Shown: piece by piece, positions 51,087 to 61,391 of the stretch
How positions within the stretch are numbered: the stretch's first letter is position 1
Layout of the letters: each line of letters begins with the position of its first letter
Source of the DNA: Enoplosus armatus
Taxonomy: Eukaryota; Chordata; Actinopteri; Centrarchiformes; Enoplosidae
Direction of reading: 5' to 3'
NCBI RefSeq assembly: GCF_043641665.1
Contig: NC_092181.1
Location: forward strand, 813,501 to 877,500
DNA length: 64,000 nucleotides
The notes under the pieces: model-generated
What the model saw: the letters and a program-made list of their open reading frames with translations, nothing else
Database searches by the model: none
What the model was told of the DNA's origin: nothing
Position numbers and translations under genes: made by a program

Positions 51087-51130
51087 TATTGTCCCGTGAT
51101 TGAGATGCTGCTCTCAAACTCTCACCAACC

Positions 51131-51346
51131 AAGACTATACTTTCAGGGATCATTTCTGTAGTTTCTTACTTGAGAAATGTGTTTCTAAAGTGTTTGGTCT
51201 CGCTAACCACGATGATGAGTCATGATATTCCCTTTTGAGCGTGAAGCAGACAGAGAGTAAAGATTCAGTTCATATGCTTTCTGTCATTGATGAATGTTTT
51301 TTGCTTCCTTGTAGAGCATTGAGGAGGGGAGTATGATCAGAGTGGC
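51131..51346 (+). ncRNA. U3 snoRNA (SNORD3), copy 5
   Basis: A 216-nt copy with several changes: box C reads TTGATGAATG, not TTGATGACCG; the terminal stem has GTAGAGCATT; and the last base is C. Boxes A, B and C' are kept. It is the most diverged of the full-length copies and may be weakening. Confidence 0.9.
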
Positions 51347-51685
51347 ATTAGCAGATATGTGAAAAAATAGTATTAAGTGAATAATAAATCTAATAAAAAA
51401 ATGTTAGGGGAAGGTTATTATAAAATGCAACTTAACTTAAAAGATTACCATATTAAGGAAATAAACTCAATCACTGATAATGTAAGAAAATGATAGTGTC
51501 TGTTTGAGGATTAGCCAAGGTTTAGCACTGAAGCAATAAGTCAGTTGAATGGTCTGTCAGTTGACAGGAAAACAAATGACAACTATTTTGATTATCAGTC
51601 AATCATTCACAAGTCATTCTTTGTTTCCAGCCCCTGAAATAAGTAGATTTTTGATAATGAAAGTAGCTGTTGAATGCAGCCCTGC
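51347..51685. other. Spacer between U3 copy 5 and the U3 relic
   Basis: Non-coding. It contains ACAACTATTTTGATTATCAG near 51,580, a phrase of a dispersed fish repeat. Confidence 0.55.
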
Positions 51686-51832
51686 TAAAGTTACTTGGGG
51701 GATTTTCAAAGCGTTTGATCTCTCTAACCACATTGACGAATTGTGTTCCTGTCTGAGTGTGAGGCAGACAGTGAATAATGATTTAGTCCATGTCTTCTGT
51801 CATTGATGATCATTATTTGAGTGTATTTTGAG
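51686..51832 (+). pseudogene. Degenerate U3 snoRNA relic
   Basis: It aligns to the middle and 3' half of U3: CGTTTGATCTCTCTAACCAC (intact copies GTTTGGTCTCGCTAACCAC), then GTCTGAGTGTGAGGCAGACA for box B and CTGTCATTGATGATCATT for box C. The 5' quarter with box A is unrecognisable, and no PSE is seen upstream. It is a dead eighth member of the array, older than the other duplications. Ends are approximate. Confidence 0.75.
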
Positions 51833-52025
51833 ACTAATACACAGCCTGTAATCTTTTAACAATATCATCTTACTTTTATACAGTTTTTTTTCTTTATCTA
51901 AGTGCTGCCGTTGTCTCCTGCGCTGTCAGAGTGATGCAGTGATTGGCTCTGCTGTGCTGTGATCTTTACAGAAACACACGACTGGACGAGACACAGCAAC
52001 AGGAGGAGCTTGTTAATGGCAGAGG
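51833..52025. other. Upstream region of U3 copy 6
   Basis: It carries GATGCAGTGATTGGCTCTG near 51,932 and ACACAGCAACAGGAGGAGCT near 51,991, blocks shared with the regions ahead of copies 2 and 3. Confidence 0.6.
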
Positions 52026-52041
52026 AACCCCGAGTGAAAAT
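52026..52041 (+). promoter_or_regulatory. PSE of U3 copy 6
   Basis: AACCCCGAGTGAAAAT at -60 to -45; two substitutions relative to the consensus of the array. Confidence 0.65.
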
Positions 52042-52085
52042 TGTTCTCCGGGGAATGAGATGCTGTTCTCACACTCTCTTTAATT

Positions 52086-52299
52086 AAGACTATACTTTCA
52101 GGGATCATTTCTATAGTTTCTTACTTGAGAAATGTGTTTCTAAAGTGTTTGGTCTCGCTCACCACGATGATGAGTCATGATATTCTCTTCTGAGCGTGAA
52201 GTGGACAGAGAGTAATGATTCAGTTCATGTACTCTGTCATTGATGACCGTTCTTTACTTCTTTGTGGAGTATTGAGGAGGGGAATATGATCAGAGTGGT
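52086..52299 (+). ncRNA. U3 snoRNA (SNORD3), copy 6
   Basis: A 214-nt copy, sister of copy 4 by the shared 2-nt deletion and GAAGTGGAC and TTCTTTGTGG changes. It lacks copy 4's hinge substitutions, so all conserved boxes are intact. It is a good candidate for an active gene. Confidence 0.94.
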
Positions 52300-52992
52300 A
52301 ATAGTACAGATATAAAAAGTGCAATCTAACAATGTTAAAGCTTCATATTTTTACTTTAAATAAAAATTTTCAAGGAACATTAAGAATTTAAGATACTTCA
52401 CTAGACTGCTGAGATTTAGTGAGGAAACAACTTGATTAATTGATTAGTGAATTGATGGAAGTAATCAACAATTTTCAGTTAATAATTTAGGTCATTTACT
52501 AAGTAGATCAGTGGCCAAAAATTGCGTAATGTGGCCTTTATTGGAGGAAATAATAAGGCTGAAACACAGTTAGTACAGTAAGACAAACTGTCTGAAAATC
52601 ACGTTGACACACATTGAAGTGTGCTTTTTAGTGTTCTCAAAAACAAGATACATGTTCTCATGAGTCATTCATTTTGTTATTTATAGGGTCACCTCTGGAG
52701 GAGTTGATGTCTGGTTACGATTTGGAAAAATTGATCAGTTGAAGGAAATTAAACAAAAGTCCAATTTACAGTATCATGAATGTTTATTGGGACTTTAACA
52801 CGGCTTCTTCTTCCAATCAGTGAGAGAAATGTATCTTTTGTCTCGCCAGTATTTGAACCATCAACTTTTCTTACTTTAATACAAGCTTTTTCTTTATCAT
52901 CACTCAGTGCTGCTTTCCTCTACTGTCTGTGTGCTGACAGGGTCATGCAGTGATGTGCAACTGGAGGAGGCAGTCTGCTGATAGCAGAGAGG
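52300..52992. other. Spacer between U3 copies 6 and 7 (duplicated block, copy 2)
   Basis: Homologous to 50,554-51,070 apart from about 177 extra bases at 52,353-52,529. The extra segment contains TTGATTAATTGATTAGTGAA, a phrase of a dispersed fish repeat, so one unit has gained or lost a repeat fragment. Confidence 0.75.
52353..52529. repeat. Repeat-derived indel in the duplicated U3 spacer
   Basis: Absent from the otherwise near-identical spacer after copy 4. It is A/T-rich and resembles the family that includes 56,692-56,945. Insertion or deletion cannot be decided from the window alone. Confidence 0.6.
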
Positions 52993-53008
52993 AACCCTGA
53001 GTGAGAAT
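52993..53008 (+). promoter_or_regulatory. PSE of U3 copy 7
   Basis: AACCCTGAGTGAGAAT at -60 to -45, identical to copies 4 and 5. Confidence 0.7.
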
Positions 53009-53052
53009 TATTGTCCCGTGATTGAGATGCTGCTCTCAAACTCTCACCAACC

Positions 53053-53268
53053 AAGACTATACTTTCGGGGATCATTTCTATAGTTTCTTACTTGAGAAAT
53101 GTGTTTCTAAAGTGTTTGGTCTCGCTAACCACGATGATGAGTCATGATATTCCCTTCTGAGCGTGAAGTGGACACAGAGTAATGATTCAGTTCATATGCT
53201 CTCTGTCATTGATGAATGTTCTTTGCTTCCTTGTGGAGTATTGAGGAGGGGAGTATGATCAGAGTGGT
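53053..53268 (+). ncRNA. U3 snoRNA (SNORD3), copy 7
   Basis: A 216-nt copy, sister of copy 5 (shared TTGATGAATG in box C and GGGGAGTATGATC near the 3' end). It has a private change in the otherwise invariant 5' block, CTTTCGGGGATC for CTTTCAGGGATC, close to box A, which pairs with 18S sequence. The remaining boxes are intact. Confidence 0.93.
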
Positions 53269-55200
53269 AGGGGGGATGTCCTGTGAAAATCTAATATGGT
53301 TTATGTTAATCTGAACTATGGTCTGAAGTGGAAGCACTCTGTTCAACCTAATCACAATCCTTTTCCAAATACTGACAATTTGGCTAGTCAGAGAGGGTTC
53401 AACCAACCACAGCCACGATAGACTTTCCTGTCAATGGTTTCACACTATTCAACTGATCTACAGATAGCGGTAAAATGCAGCAATGCACCAACAAAGGTAG
53501 GCAAGATAAATGATTCTGGATTTAAAAAATAAATACATTGACTTTACACGTTTTATCTGGAAGGAAATGCATTCAACATGTTTGCTGGAGCTTAAGGATA
53601 CACTCAGTATGTTTTGGTGAGTAACACTGAATGTAAACATAACTTTTGTTTGTTCCTGGTTATTTTCATCTAGCTAATTTGGTTCTTTGAAAACAGTTTT
53701 CGGATTGATTTGTTGACCCTGGATGAAGGTATCATGAGTAATACTCTTATTCTTTTTTTAAAAAAGCTAAAAGAGAGTTGAAACCATGATCATTATTTAA
53801 ATGGTTAACTGCGTGCTGATCATGTGATTGCAGGTAATGAGATAAGTGTGTTGGTAACCCTCCCATCGTCCACTGGGGCAATAGATTAATGGACACAAGT
53901 CTCATTTTATGTGTTTCTGATTTGTTACGGGGGTCATTTTGTTCAACATTGTGGTCCACCATTTTCCCCTGTTTCCACACTTTCATCAGTGTTGAAGATT
54001 AGGTATAGAGTACTGCAAGTATGTTGTGTTTTTGTAAGGCAAACCCAGAAGTTAGCATCGCCCTGGTTCTCTCGACAAAAAGCCAAAGGGATTTTTTCAT
54101 GGGATTTTGGATTATTGCAGAAAATAAGCTCTGTGGCAAACAAAAGTTTATGATACTTACACATTTTGTTCAAGATAATCTTCACAAATGAACACAGCTT
54201 TTATGATTTTTGAAGCGTAAATGGAATCGCCAGAAGTAAAAAGCTAATGTTAGGCTATAAACGAACTACATCACTGTTGCATTACTTCAACATCAACACC
54301 ACTAAGCTTCACTTTGAAGAGAATATGGATAGATATAGAGTATAAACACGAGGCTGTAAAGGCGGACTAGTGAGTAGATGACTTTCCATGTTCGGCATGA
54401 CGACATTAATGTCCGTGACAACCGCTGTAGTCTCATTTAGCCAGGGTTTTAGGACTCATGGTTATGGTTAGACTATAACTGATGTTGGGTGCATGATTGG
54501 TGAGTGTTCCCAATGTACACGCAAGAGACTTATAAGTGATAATCCTAAACCTGCTATGAAAATGAAAGCTTCCTGAAATCTCTTAAAAAGCAGCTTTAAT
54601 TGAGTGAACACATTTCAGCAAAGTGAGTCCTGCAGTTAATCATTTATTTTAAAGTTCTAGTGTTCAAATGTTTTAATGTCAAATTACAATCCATGTTTTT
54701 GCTTCATTGGTCTTTTAACAGTTTATTTCTTTTTGCTCACAGTATCTAAATAAACTAAATTTAGTCTTATTCTTTTTTGTTTACAAACTTTTAGTTATTG
54801 CTATATGTATAAGTAAATGTTACACTTAATTATGAATACATTAAAATATAATTGTGGTAATTATAAATAAATATAAATAAATAAATAAACCAAAGCTCAA
54901 TGTAATATCCTACTAAACTTAGTTTGCAGTTATTCTCAGTACCATTAATATGCCAAACTAAATGTTGAATCTTTTCAACTGTATGGGGTGTCATTTGTAC
55001 CGTACAACCTTAGATTTTGGAAATATCTGCACATATCCCAAATTATTATCTGTATGTCATACATGAATTCAACTTTTGCTGGAAAAAACCGTCTTCTACA
55101 ATAATAATATGAATTTAATATAATACAATATTACACTCTTCGAGGACCAGAAAGGTAGGATTTACATGGAATAATGAAGGAATCTTTATCATGTAAACAA
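53269..55200. other. Region between the U3 cluster and vps37a
   Basis: No further U3 copy or protein gene is seen. A block at about 54,210-54,500 (with TGACAACCGCTGTAGTCTCA) may be a dispersed fish repeat, recognised only weakly. The rest is A/T-rich. Confidence 0.55.
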
Positions 55201-55210
55201 TATAAAAACA

Positions 55211-55596
55211 GGAAGTTACGCCTTACGCAGCCTTGCTGCGTGACGTAATACGTACATAAGTTGATCAAGCTTCTGGTGCTTACTCGGAAGGTTGTTGTCA
55301 TCAGCTGTAATTATCTTTAGCCTCAGTAGAATTAATGACAATGCTACATACAAACCCTTGGAGTTAAAACGGAATTGGCGTTTTATACGACACACAAGGA
55401 TATGCCGACATAGAAGCAAAGTAAGCCTCGTGTGGACAACAAACCGTGTCGTCAGTCAACCAGCTAACAGGGGTTAGCGCTACAAATCTCCACACCGTGT
55501 GCTGTTCAGTCTCACTTTCTCTTCCATTTCGTCTTCATCTGTAGTCGGCCTTTAGATTCTGTCACCAAGTTCAGTCCGTGGTTTCGCCAGGAGAGG
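55211..55596 (+). promoter_or_regulatory. vps37a: vps37a promoter and 5' UTR region
   Basis: TATA-less, moderately CpG-containing sequence ahead of the start codon. An ETS core GGAAGT at 55,211-55,216 and a CRE/ATF-like TGACGTAA at 55,241-55,248 lie close together. The transcription start within this stretch is not fixed by the sequence. Confidence 0.45.
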
Positions 55597-58500
55597 ATGA
55601 ACTGGCTTTTCCCCCTGTCCAAAGGCTCCGGACCTCTCCCTCCTCTGAACAGCCTACAGCAACAAAGACAGCGGCAGATCGAGTCACTCAAAGCCGCTCA
55701 TCCCAGGTGACGTGAACGGCAACCTCAAACACCTAAAACCAGACCCTGGTGCTTCCGATTAGCCTATTTTTTTCAAACTCAGAATATGTTGAATGTTTCC
55801 TGGCCACTTAACTAACGTTAATTACTAGAAAGGTGTTGACTGAGTGTACACACAGCTGATGTTTACTTATTGTAGCTAGCTACCTGGCTTACAGTTAAGT
55901 ACTTTAGGCTAATAAATAGCTTGTTGCCTAGTTTCTCGCAACCGTTTGTCCCTGCGATTCTGTAAATATGTCAAAATGCAGGAGTCACACGATTTTACGT
56001 GATCCCACAACCACTGCTTTGACATACCCCAGCGTGGACGTTGAGCGGCTAATGTTTGCTAACCTTTCCTCATAGCTAACTAGCTAGATGTGGTTTGTCA
56101 CAGCGCTGTGTTAGCTGGCTAGCTAATCAAGTCATCCAGTGATAGTGTCTATTTTTACGGATGATGACACGAGTTGTAGCTGGCCTGCCTTGTCCTGTGA
56201 TCATTCCAGTGTTTGGCACGCCAACTTGTCACGCATGTGGTTTTAGGAGGAGCTAGCTAATTAGATGTGAAGATTAAAGTATTAGCCTTTGTTTACTTTC
56301 ATGTTATTGCAGCTGCCACAAGGTTAATGTGCTGTTGTGAATACTGATCATAGCATGGTAATGATGTTAAGGAATAAGTGGATGGGAAAATACAATTCAT
56401 ACTCTTTAAAGATTGTGTGCAGAAGTGTAGGAGTGTAAGACCAGGGCTTTTTTTGACTTGCAGCCCTCAGCAGGCCATATTAAAATTCTGTAGGAGAAAA
56501 TGGTTTATTGTTAGACCAATATCAGCATTACTAGCCAATGGATTTCTTTGCAATTGATGTAAACTCCTTTAAGTGATGACAGCAGTAGACAGCATAGCAT
56601 TCAAGTTATTGTATACAATATAATAGTAGGTGAATGTCGCTGGTGGTACATAGCCATTCAGTAGTAATGCAATAAGACAAAGTAGTTAGGGCTGCAACTA
56701 ATGATTGTTTTCACAATTAATTGTTTGCTCAATAAATGGTAACATAATGGTTAAAAATATCCATCATATTTTCTCAGGGTCCTTGGTGACAACAGTCCAA
56801 AACCCCAAAATTAAGTTATATAAAACAGAGAAAAGCTGCAGATGGACTGGAGAAGCTGGAACTAGAGAATGTGTAGCATTTTTGCTTTAAAGAAAATTAA
56901 CAAAATTGTTGATTATTCGACTTATAGTTGTAGTTCTGAAATAAATACTGGGATCAACATTGGGCACAGTAACCATGGAAGTTACTAGTTATCAGAAAAT
57001 GGCAGCATGGTTTTAAAATTGAAAAATAATACCTTAAATCGGTAAAAACCATAAGTCGGTATGAAAATAAGCTTTTTGTGTTAACTTTCTTTTACTCATG
57101 TTTTCTTTCAAGTTCAGATATAGTGTTGAAAAATACTTTTTTGTTGTCCCATAACATTGACACCGAAGAACAGCAATTAAACTCATACATGGTACAGTAT
57201 ATGTACCATATATGTAGTATATATACAACTATGGTCATGCCATGTTCCACTTCATAACATTATATATGTCCAATCCCTGACACACTAAAAATTGTGATAC
57301 ATGTTACACTTTGTTGTGTTGGGTGAAAATAGGCATTAAAGACCTCACTTTGTGAATCTATCTCTCTCTCTAAACTAGCATTTTCATCAAGATTGATGAA
57401 AAGAACACGTATAATATGTTTTCTACATGTGCTGATCATGTTGACAGATGCAATATTACAGATCATAACATTCCTGTGTTACTGTTTCCCAACAGCCTCG
57501 CAGAGATCCAGAAGGATGTGGAATACAGAATACCATTCACAGTCAACAACTCCACCATTAGTGTTAACATGTGAGTACATCTTTACACATGCAGTCACAG
57601 TGTCAGAGTATCCAAAGCAGGCAGTGGGCTGGTTTCACAATCACTCTGTGTCTCGCTGTTGGATTTTTGACTTTGGTTTGATAACGAATTAACCACATGA
57701 AAGTACAGAAACATGGAGTGGTAATATACACATCGAGCCACGATTGTAGGTGATTCAAAGTTTTATTCCCTTTTGTTATTATTTTTTTCTATTTCCAAAC
57801 AAACATATAGACATTCATTAATCACAGCTAACTCGCATAAGAACAAAAGGTTTTAAATGTATCGTATTAACAACTCACAAATTGCGATAGCTGCTTGGAG
57901 TGTCAGAAGAGGAGGCAACCCCAGCCTTCCATTGATGAAACTAAATTCAAATCCAAAGGACAACTAGCATTACACTAGCAACCAGATTTCAATTGTCATA
58001 TTTTCTTAAGACAGTCGGCGAAGAAAGAAAGCAAGAAAAGGCACTTAGCAACTAAAACAACATTTCTCGTTGGCTTTAGTCCCCACAACATGAACTAGTC
58101 AAATTGTGTTTGTTCATGAGCTCTGTTGGTGAACACCTTTACCACATTCCCTCCATTGGTGCTAAGGCTTCCAATTTTATGACTTGTGAAGCCTCAGAGA
58201 TGATAGAGCTGGGCTATATAGGCTATATATATATAAAAATAAATATTACACTAGCATAATTCCTTTATTTCAATATTAATATATATCTAATGTGTTATAT
58301 CTTGTTGGAAATCCTGTTACTGGGATTCCTGAAAGCTGAACTTGTCATACTTTTTCTTCTCTTTCCTCCAGTCTGCTGCCTCCTCAGTTCCCCCAGGAGA
58401 AGCCAGTGGTTAGTGTCTACCCCCCTGTTGGTCATCATTTAGTCGACAGCAATAATGGCACCATGATCACTAGCCCCCTCATCACTAATGTAAGTACTAA

Positions 58501-61391
58501 GCAGTAGTGGTGGGCTGACATTATTTTGACTGCTGACAGTGACATAATCTTTCTTGCTGTGCGATGACCCTGTTGTTAACAGTAACCTTATCTCATGGTG
58601 CCCTAACTTGTTAATAGCAACCCAGTAAATAAACCACAGCACAGGGACAGTATTACTGTGCAGCTGTATGGCAGAAAGGTCATTACTCATAGCTGTATTC
58701 AAAATGATTAAATCTCCCATCTGACGAAAAGTAAAACTGAAATGAGCAAGTGAAAATAATAGCCTGGTTTCTTGTGTGCAAATGCATTGTTGGTCAACTG
58801 TGCAACATTAACTTTCTTTCTCCTGGTTCTTTCCATGCCTCTTTCTCCACTTATTTACTTTAATTTATTTAGTCACTTGATGCTTTAGTCATGTTATTTT
58901 CACTTTACTTCATGTATTGTTGTTGTTGTGTATGTCGTAGTTTGGGATGCACTCAGATCTGGGTAAGGTCATCCAGAGTCTGTTGGACGAGTTCTGGAAG
59001 AGTCCTCCTGCCTTGATGTCCACTGGCCCTGCTGGCTTTCCATAGTGAGTGTCTTCTGACATTCATGGACACTTTCTTATTACAACAGAAAGTTTAGGTG
59101 CTGTGTAACCTGGCTCTTATTTAAATATTTTTGCCATCATGCTTTTATTGGGGCAGTAATAAAGTAGCCCTAAAAAGCAGTTGATCATTATGATGGGAAT
59201 TTGGGGCAATACTGTGTCACTTCCTCCTCTCATCTTGTTTTTTTCACTTCTAAACAAATTGTGTAAAACTTGACTTCTTAAAACATGTCTGAGGCCCGAA
59301 ACCAAAATAGTCACAATTGAAAAGTTCTGTGTAGTGGTTTCCTCATGTCCTTACAATGAAGCTGGTAAATAAAATAATCATGGTAGATAAAAAAAAAATG
59401 TTTTCTTTCAAATACATTTGATATGTTTGTTACGCTGTAATGAAATAATCTAATTTCCTTCCTGCGTTTCCCACAGCAGTATGTACAAGCCATCAGGCAT
59501 CGCTCCTTACCCCACTCAGGCTTTCCACTATGGTCCCCGCCATGTGGGCCCCAGTCACACGGCGCCTGCTGGTCCAGGCCCAGCTCAGTCTCCAGCTCCC
59601 ATGCCTCACCCAGGGGTCGATAGTGCCCATGGGCCCCCTCGAGCTCCAGCCCCATACGGACTGATTTCTGACCTGCCACTGCCTGTTCCTACTGGAGACT
59701 CACAGGTACACTGATATTGATTATTAACAAACACCCAGAGGACCATGAATGTTTTTAAAAAGTGAAGTACGTATGTTCATGAAGTGCTGCCTTGTAAACA
59801 GCTCACTAACCTGTATAAAGAAATGAATGATAAAAGCAAGTGGTAGAGCAACGACGTTTCAAACATTGACACCCAGCAAAGTATGAGCCAATTCAAGGAA
59901 AGAGGCTGTCCAAAATATGTTTCCCCTCAACTGATTGGCCAGCTTTAGACAAATCTAGCGTGGACATGGACATGAATTCATTGAAGAATGTGACTTATTG
60001 CTCATATTAACACTGTCTGTTTCAGGCTGGACTGAACGGACACATGTACAGGATGCCTGAGATTCCTGAGTCTTTTCCTGAACTCTGTGACATGAAGTAA
60101 AGTATTCCAAAATATTGTCAACTTAAAATGTCTCTTGTATTTTATTATTGAGACATTGTTTAAGCAGGTCACAATGTGTGTTTTGAGATGAGGGAAAAGA
60201 TTCTTTGTCCTCTTGGTCTCTGATCACCTTCTGCTGTGTCCTGTCCTAGCCTGACCCAGTTGTCAGACATGTCTGAAAACGAGGACGTGCTGTTGGAGTT
60301 CTTCGTGAGTTTGCCGCAACTCAAACAGGTCACCAATGATAAAGAAGAGCTGGTCACCAATATAGTGGACATGGCTAGTAAGTTCCTCTTCTGCCCCTGG
60401 ACTGAAGGTCTTGATGGTCAATCAAGACAGAGAAGTTTAAATTTAGTTGAACTTTTCAAAGATTTGTGCCTCTCTCTTTGTCATTTACAGAGAAAAACCT
60501 TCAGATGGAGCCACAGCTGGAAGGAAAAAGACAAGAAATGCTCTACAAGGTCAGATATTACATCTCATGCCTTGTGCTCTTTCTCTCTCTCTCTCTCAAA
60601 CAGACACACAACACACATATTCATGCTCTTGTCTAGCAGCGTATGATGTGTGTTTTTGTCTTTTGGCAGTACGAACAGCTGACTCAGATGAAGTTGGCCT
60701 TTGAGACAAGGATGCAGAGACAGCATGAACTCAGTGAGGTCAGAGGCTGCACTCATCACACTATGGTTTGATTGATAAGTACTGATGCACTTTTTTTGGA
60801 TTAAAGCTGTTGATAGCCTGTGTTATGTGTTGGGTTTAAATTTTATTTTTACTATTTTGATGACTCAAAACTGAACATTTGGGTTGTTCCTTGAATTGTA
60901 GGAGCCCAAACAAGTGTAGCTGCACTTGTGTTTTGAGGATCCTTTTCTGTTGTTAGATGGGATTATGCTCCCCTCCACTGAAAATGTTGGTCTCTCTGTT
61001 TCTTACTTTTGTGTCTCTTATCCCCCCCTAGAGTTGCAGCCTTAGTACTCTACAGGCTCGGTTAAAAGTTGCAGCCCACCAGGCTGAGGAGGAGTCAGAG
61101 GAGACGGCTGAAAACTTCCTGGAGGGACGCGCAGACATCGACGAATTCCTGACCAGCTTCATGGAGAAGAGAACGGTGAGTAGCCAGAAGGGCAGTATTT
61201 GTGTAAAGATAATCGTGATATATCGTGTTGTTTTGAGCCTGAATGTTATCAGAAGTGCAGTATATAACATTTTAAGAAGAAAGGTGTATTGACTTTGTGT
61301 TGTTCCACAGCTTTGCCACAGCAGAAGGGCCAAAGAGGAAAAGTTGCAACAGTCCATCAACACACATGGACAGTATCCTACCAGCCACTAG
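55597..61391 (+). CDS. vps37a: ESCRT-I subunit VPS37A
   Basis: Subunit of ESCRT-I, which with TSG101, VPS28 and MVB12/UBAP1 sorts ubiquitinated cargo into multivesicular endosomes. Eleven coding exons with matching phases: 55597-55706, 57496-57570, 58372-58489, 58941-59044, 59477-59705, 60026-60096, 60250-60377, 60491-60549, 60670-60738, 61032-61175, 61311-61391. The product is 395 aa; human VPS37A is 397. The N-terminus MNWLFPLSK matches the family start. Residues about 20-135 form the UEV-like domain (EIQKDVEYRIPFTVNN, LLPPQFPQEKPVVSVYPPV, MHSDLGKVIQSLLDEFW). Residues about 136-212 are a Pro/His-rich linker that aligns poorly with mammals. Residues about 240-385 are the Mod(r) helical domain that joins the ESCRT-I stalk (LPQLKQVTNDKEELV, LQARLKVAAHQAEEESE, EFLTSFMEKRT). 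No frameshift or lost exon is seen. Confidence 0.96.
56692..56945 (+). repeat. Dispersed teleost repeat (GGGCTGCAACTAATGATTG type)
   Basis: Starts GGGCTGCAACTAATGATTG and contains CAACAGTCCAAAACCCCAAA and GAAGCTGGAACTAGAGAATG. These are phrases of a very common fish repeat that I recognise from memory. There is no open frame. The class is unresolved (SINE-like or MITE-like). Confidence 0.65.
57189..57209. repeat. Short perfect inverted repeat
   Basis: ATGGTACA, then GTATA, then TGTACCAT: 8-bp arms with a 5-nt spacer in vps37a intron 1. Function unknown. Confidence 0.8.
57571..58371. other. vps37a: vps37a intron 2
   Basis: Non-coding. I see no recognisable feature beyond A/T-rich patches. 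Confidence 0.8.
58490..58940. other. vps37a: vps37a intron 3
   Basis: Non-coding; nothing further recognised. Confidence 0.8.
59045..59476. other. vps37a: vps37a intron 4
   Basis: Non-coding; nothing further recognised. Confidence 0.8.
59706..60025. other. vps37a: vps37a intron 5
   Basis: Non-coding; nothing further recognised. Confidence 0.8.

Larger units (their letters stand above)
55707..57495. other. vps37a: vps37a intron 1
   Basis: Non-coding. The 5' part has GCTAGC-rich sequence. A dispersed repeat lies at 56,692-56,945 and a short inverted repeat at 57,189-57,209. Confidence 0.8.

Noticed and set aside
47470..53268. Regularly spaced repeats resembling a CRISPR array
   Set aside because: The repeats are about 215 bp, the spacers 0.5-0.85 kb and mutually related, and the repeat is U3 snoRNA in a vertebrate genome.
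60565..60759. 64-codon minus-strand frame over vps37a exon 9
   Set aside because: Antisense shadow of a coding exon plus intronic CT-rich sequence.
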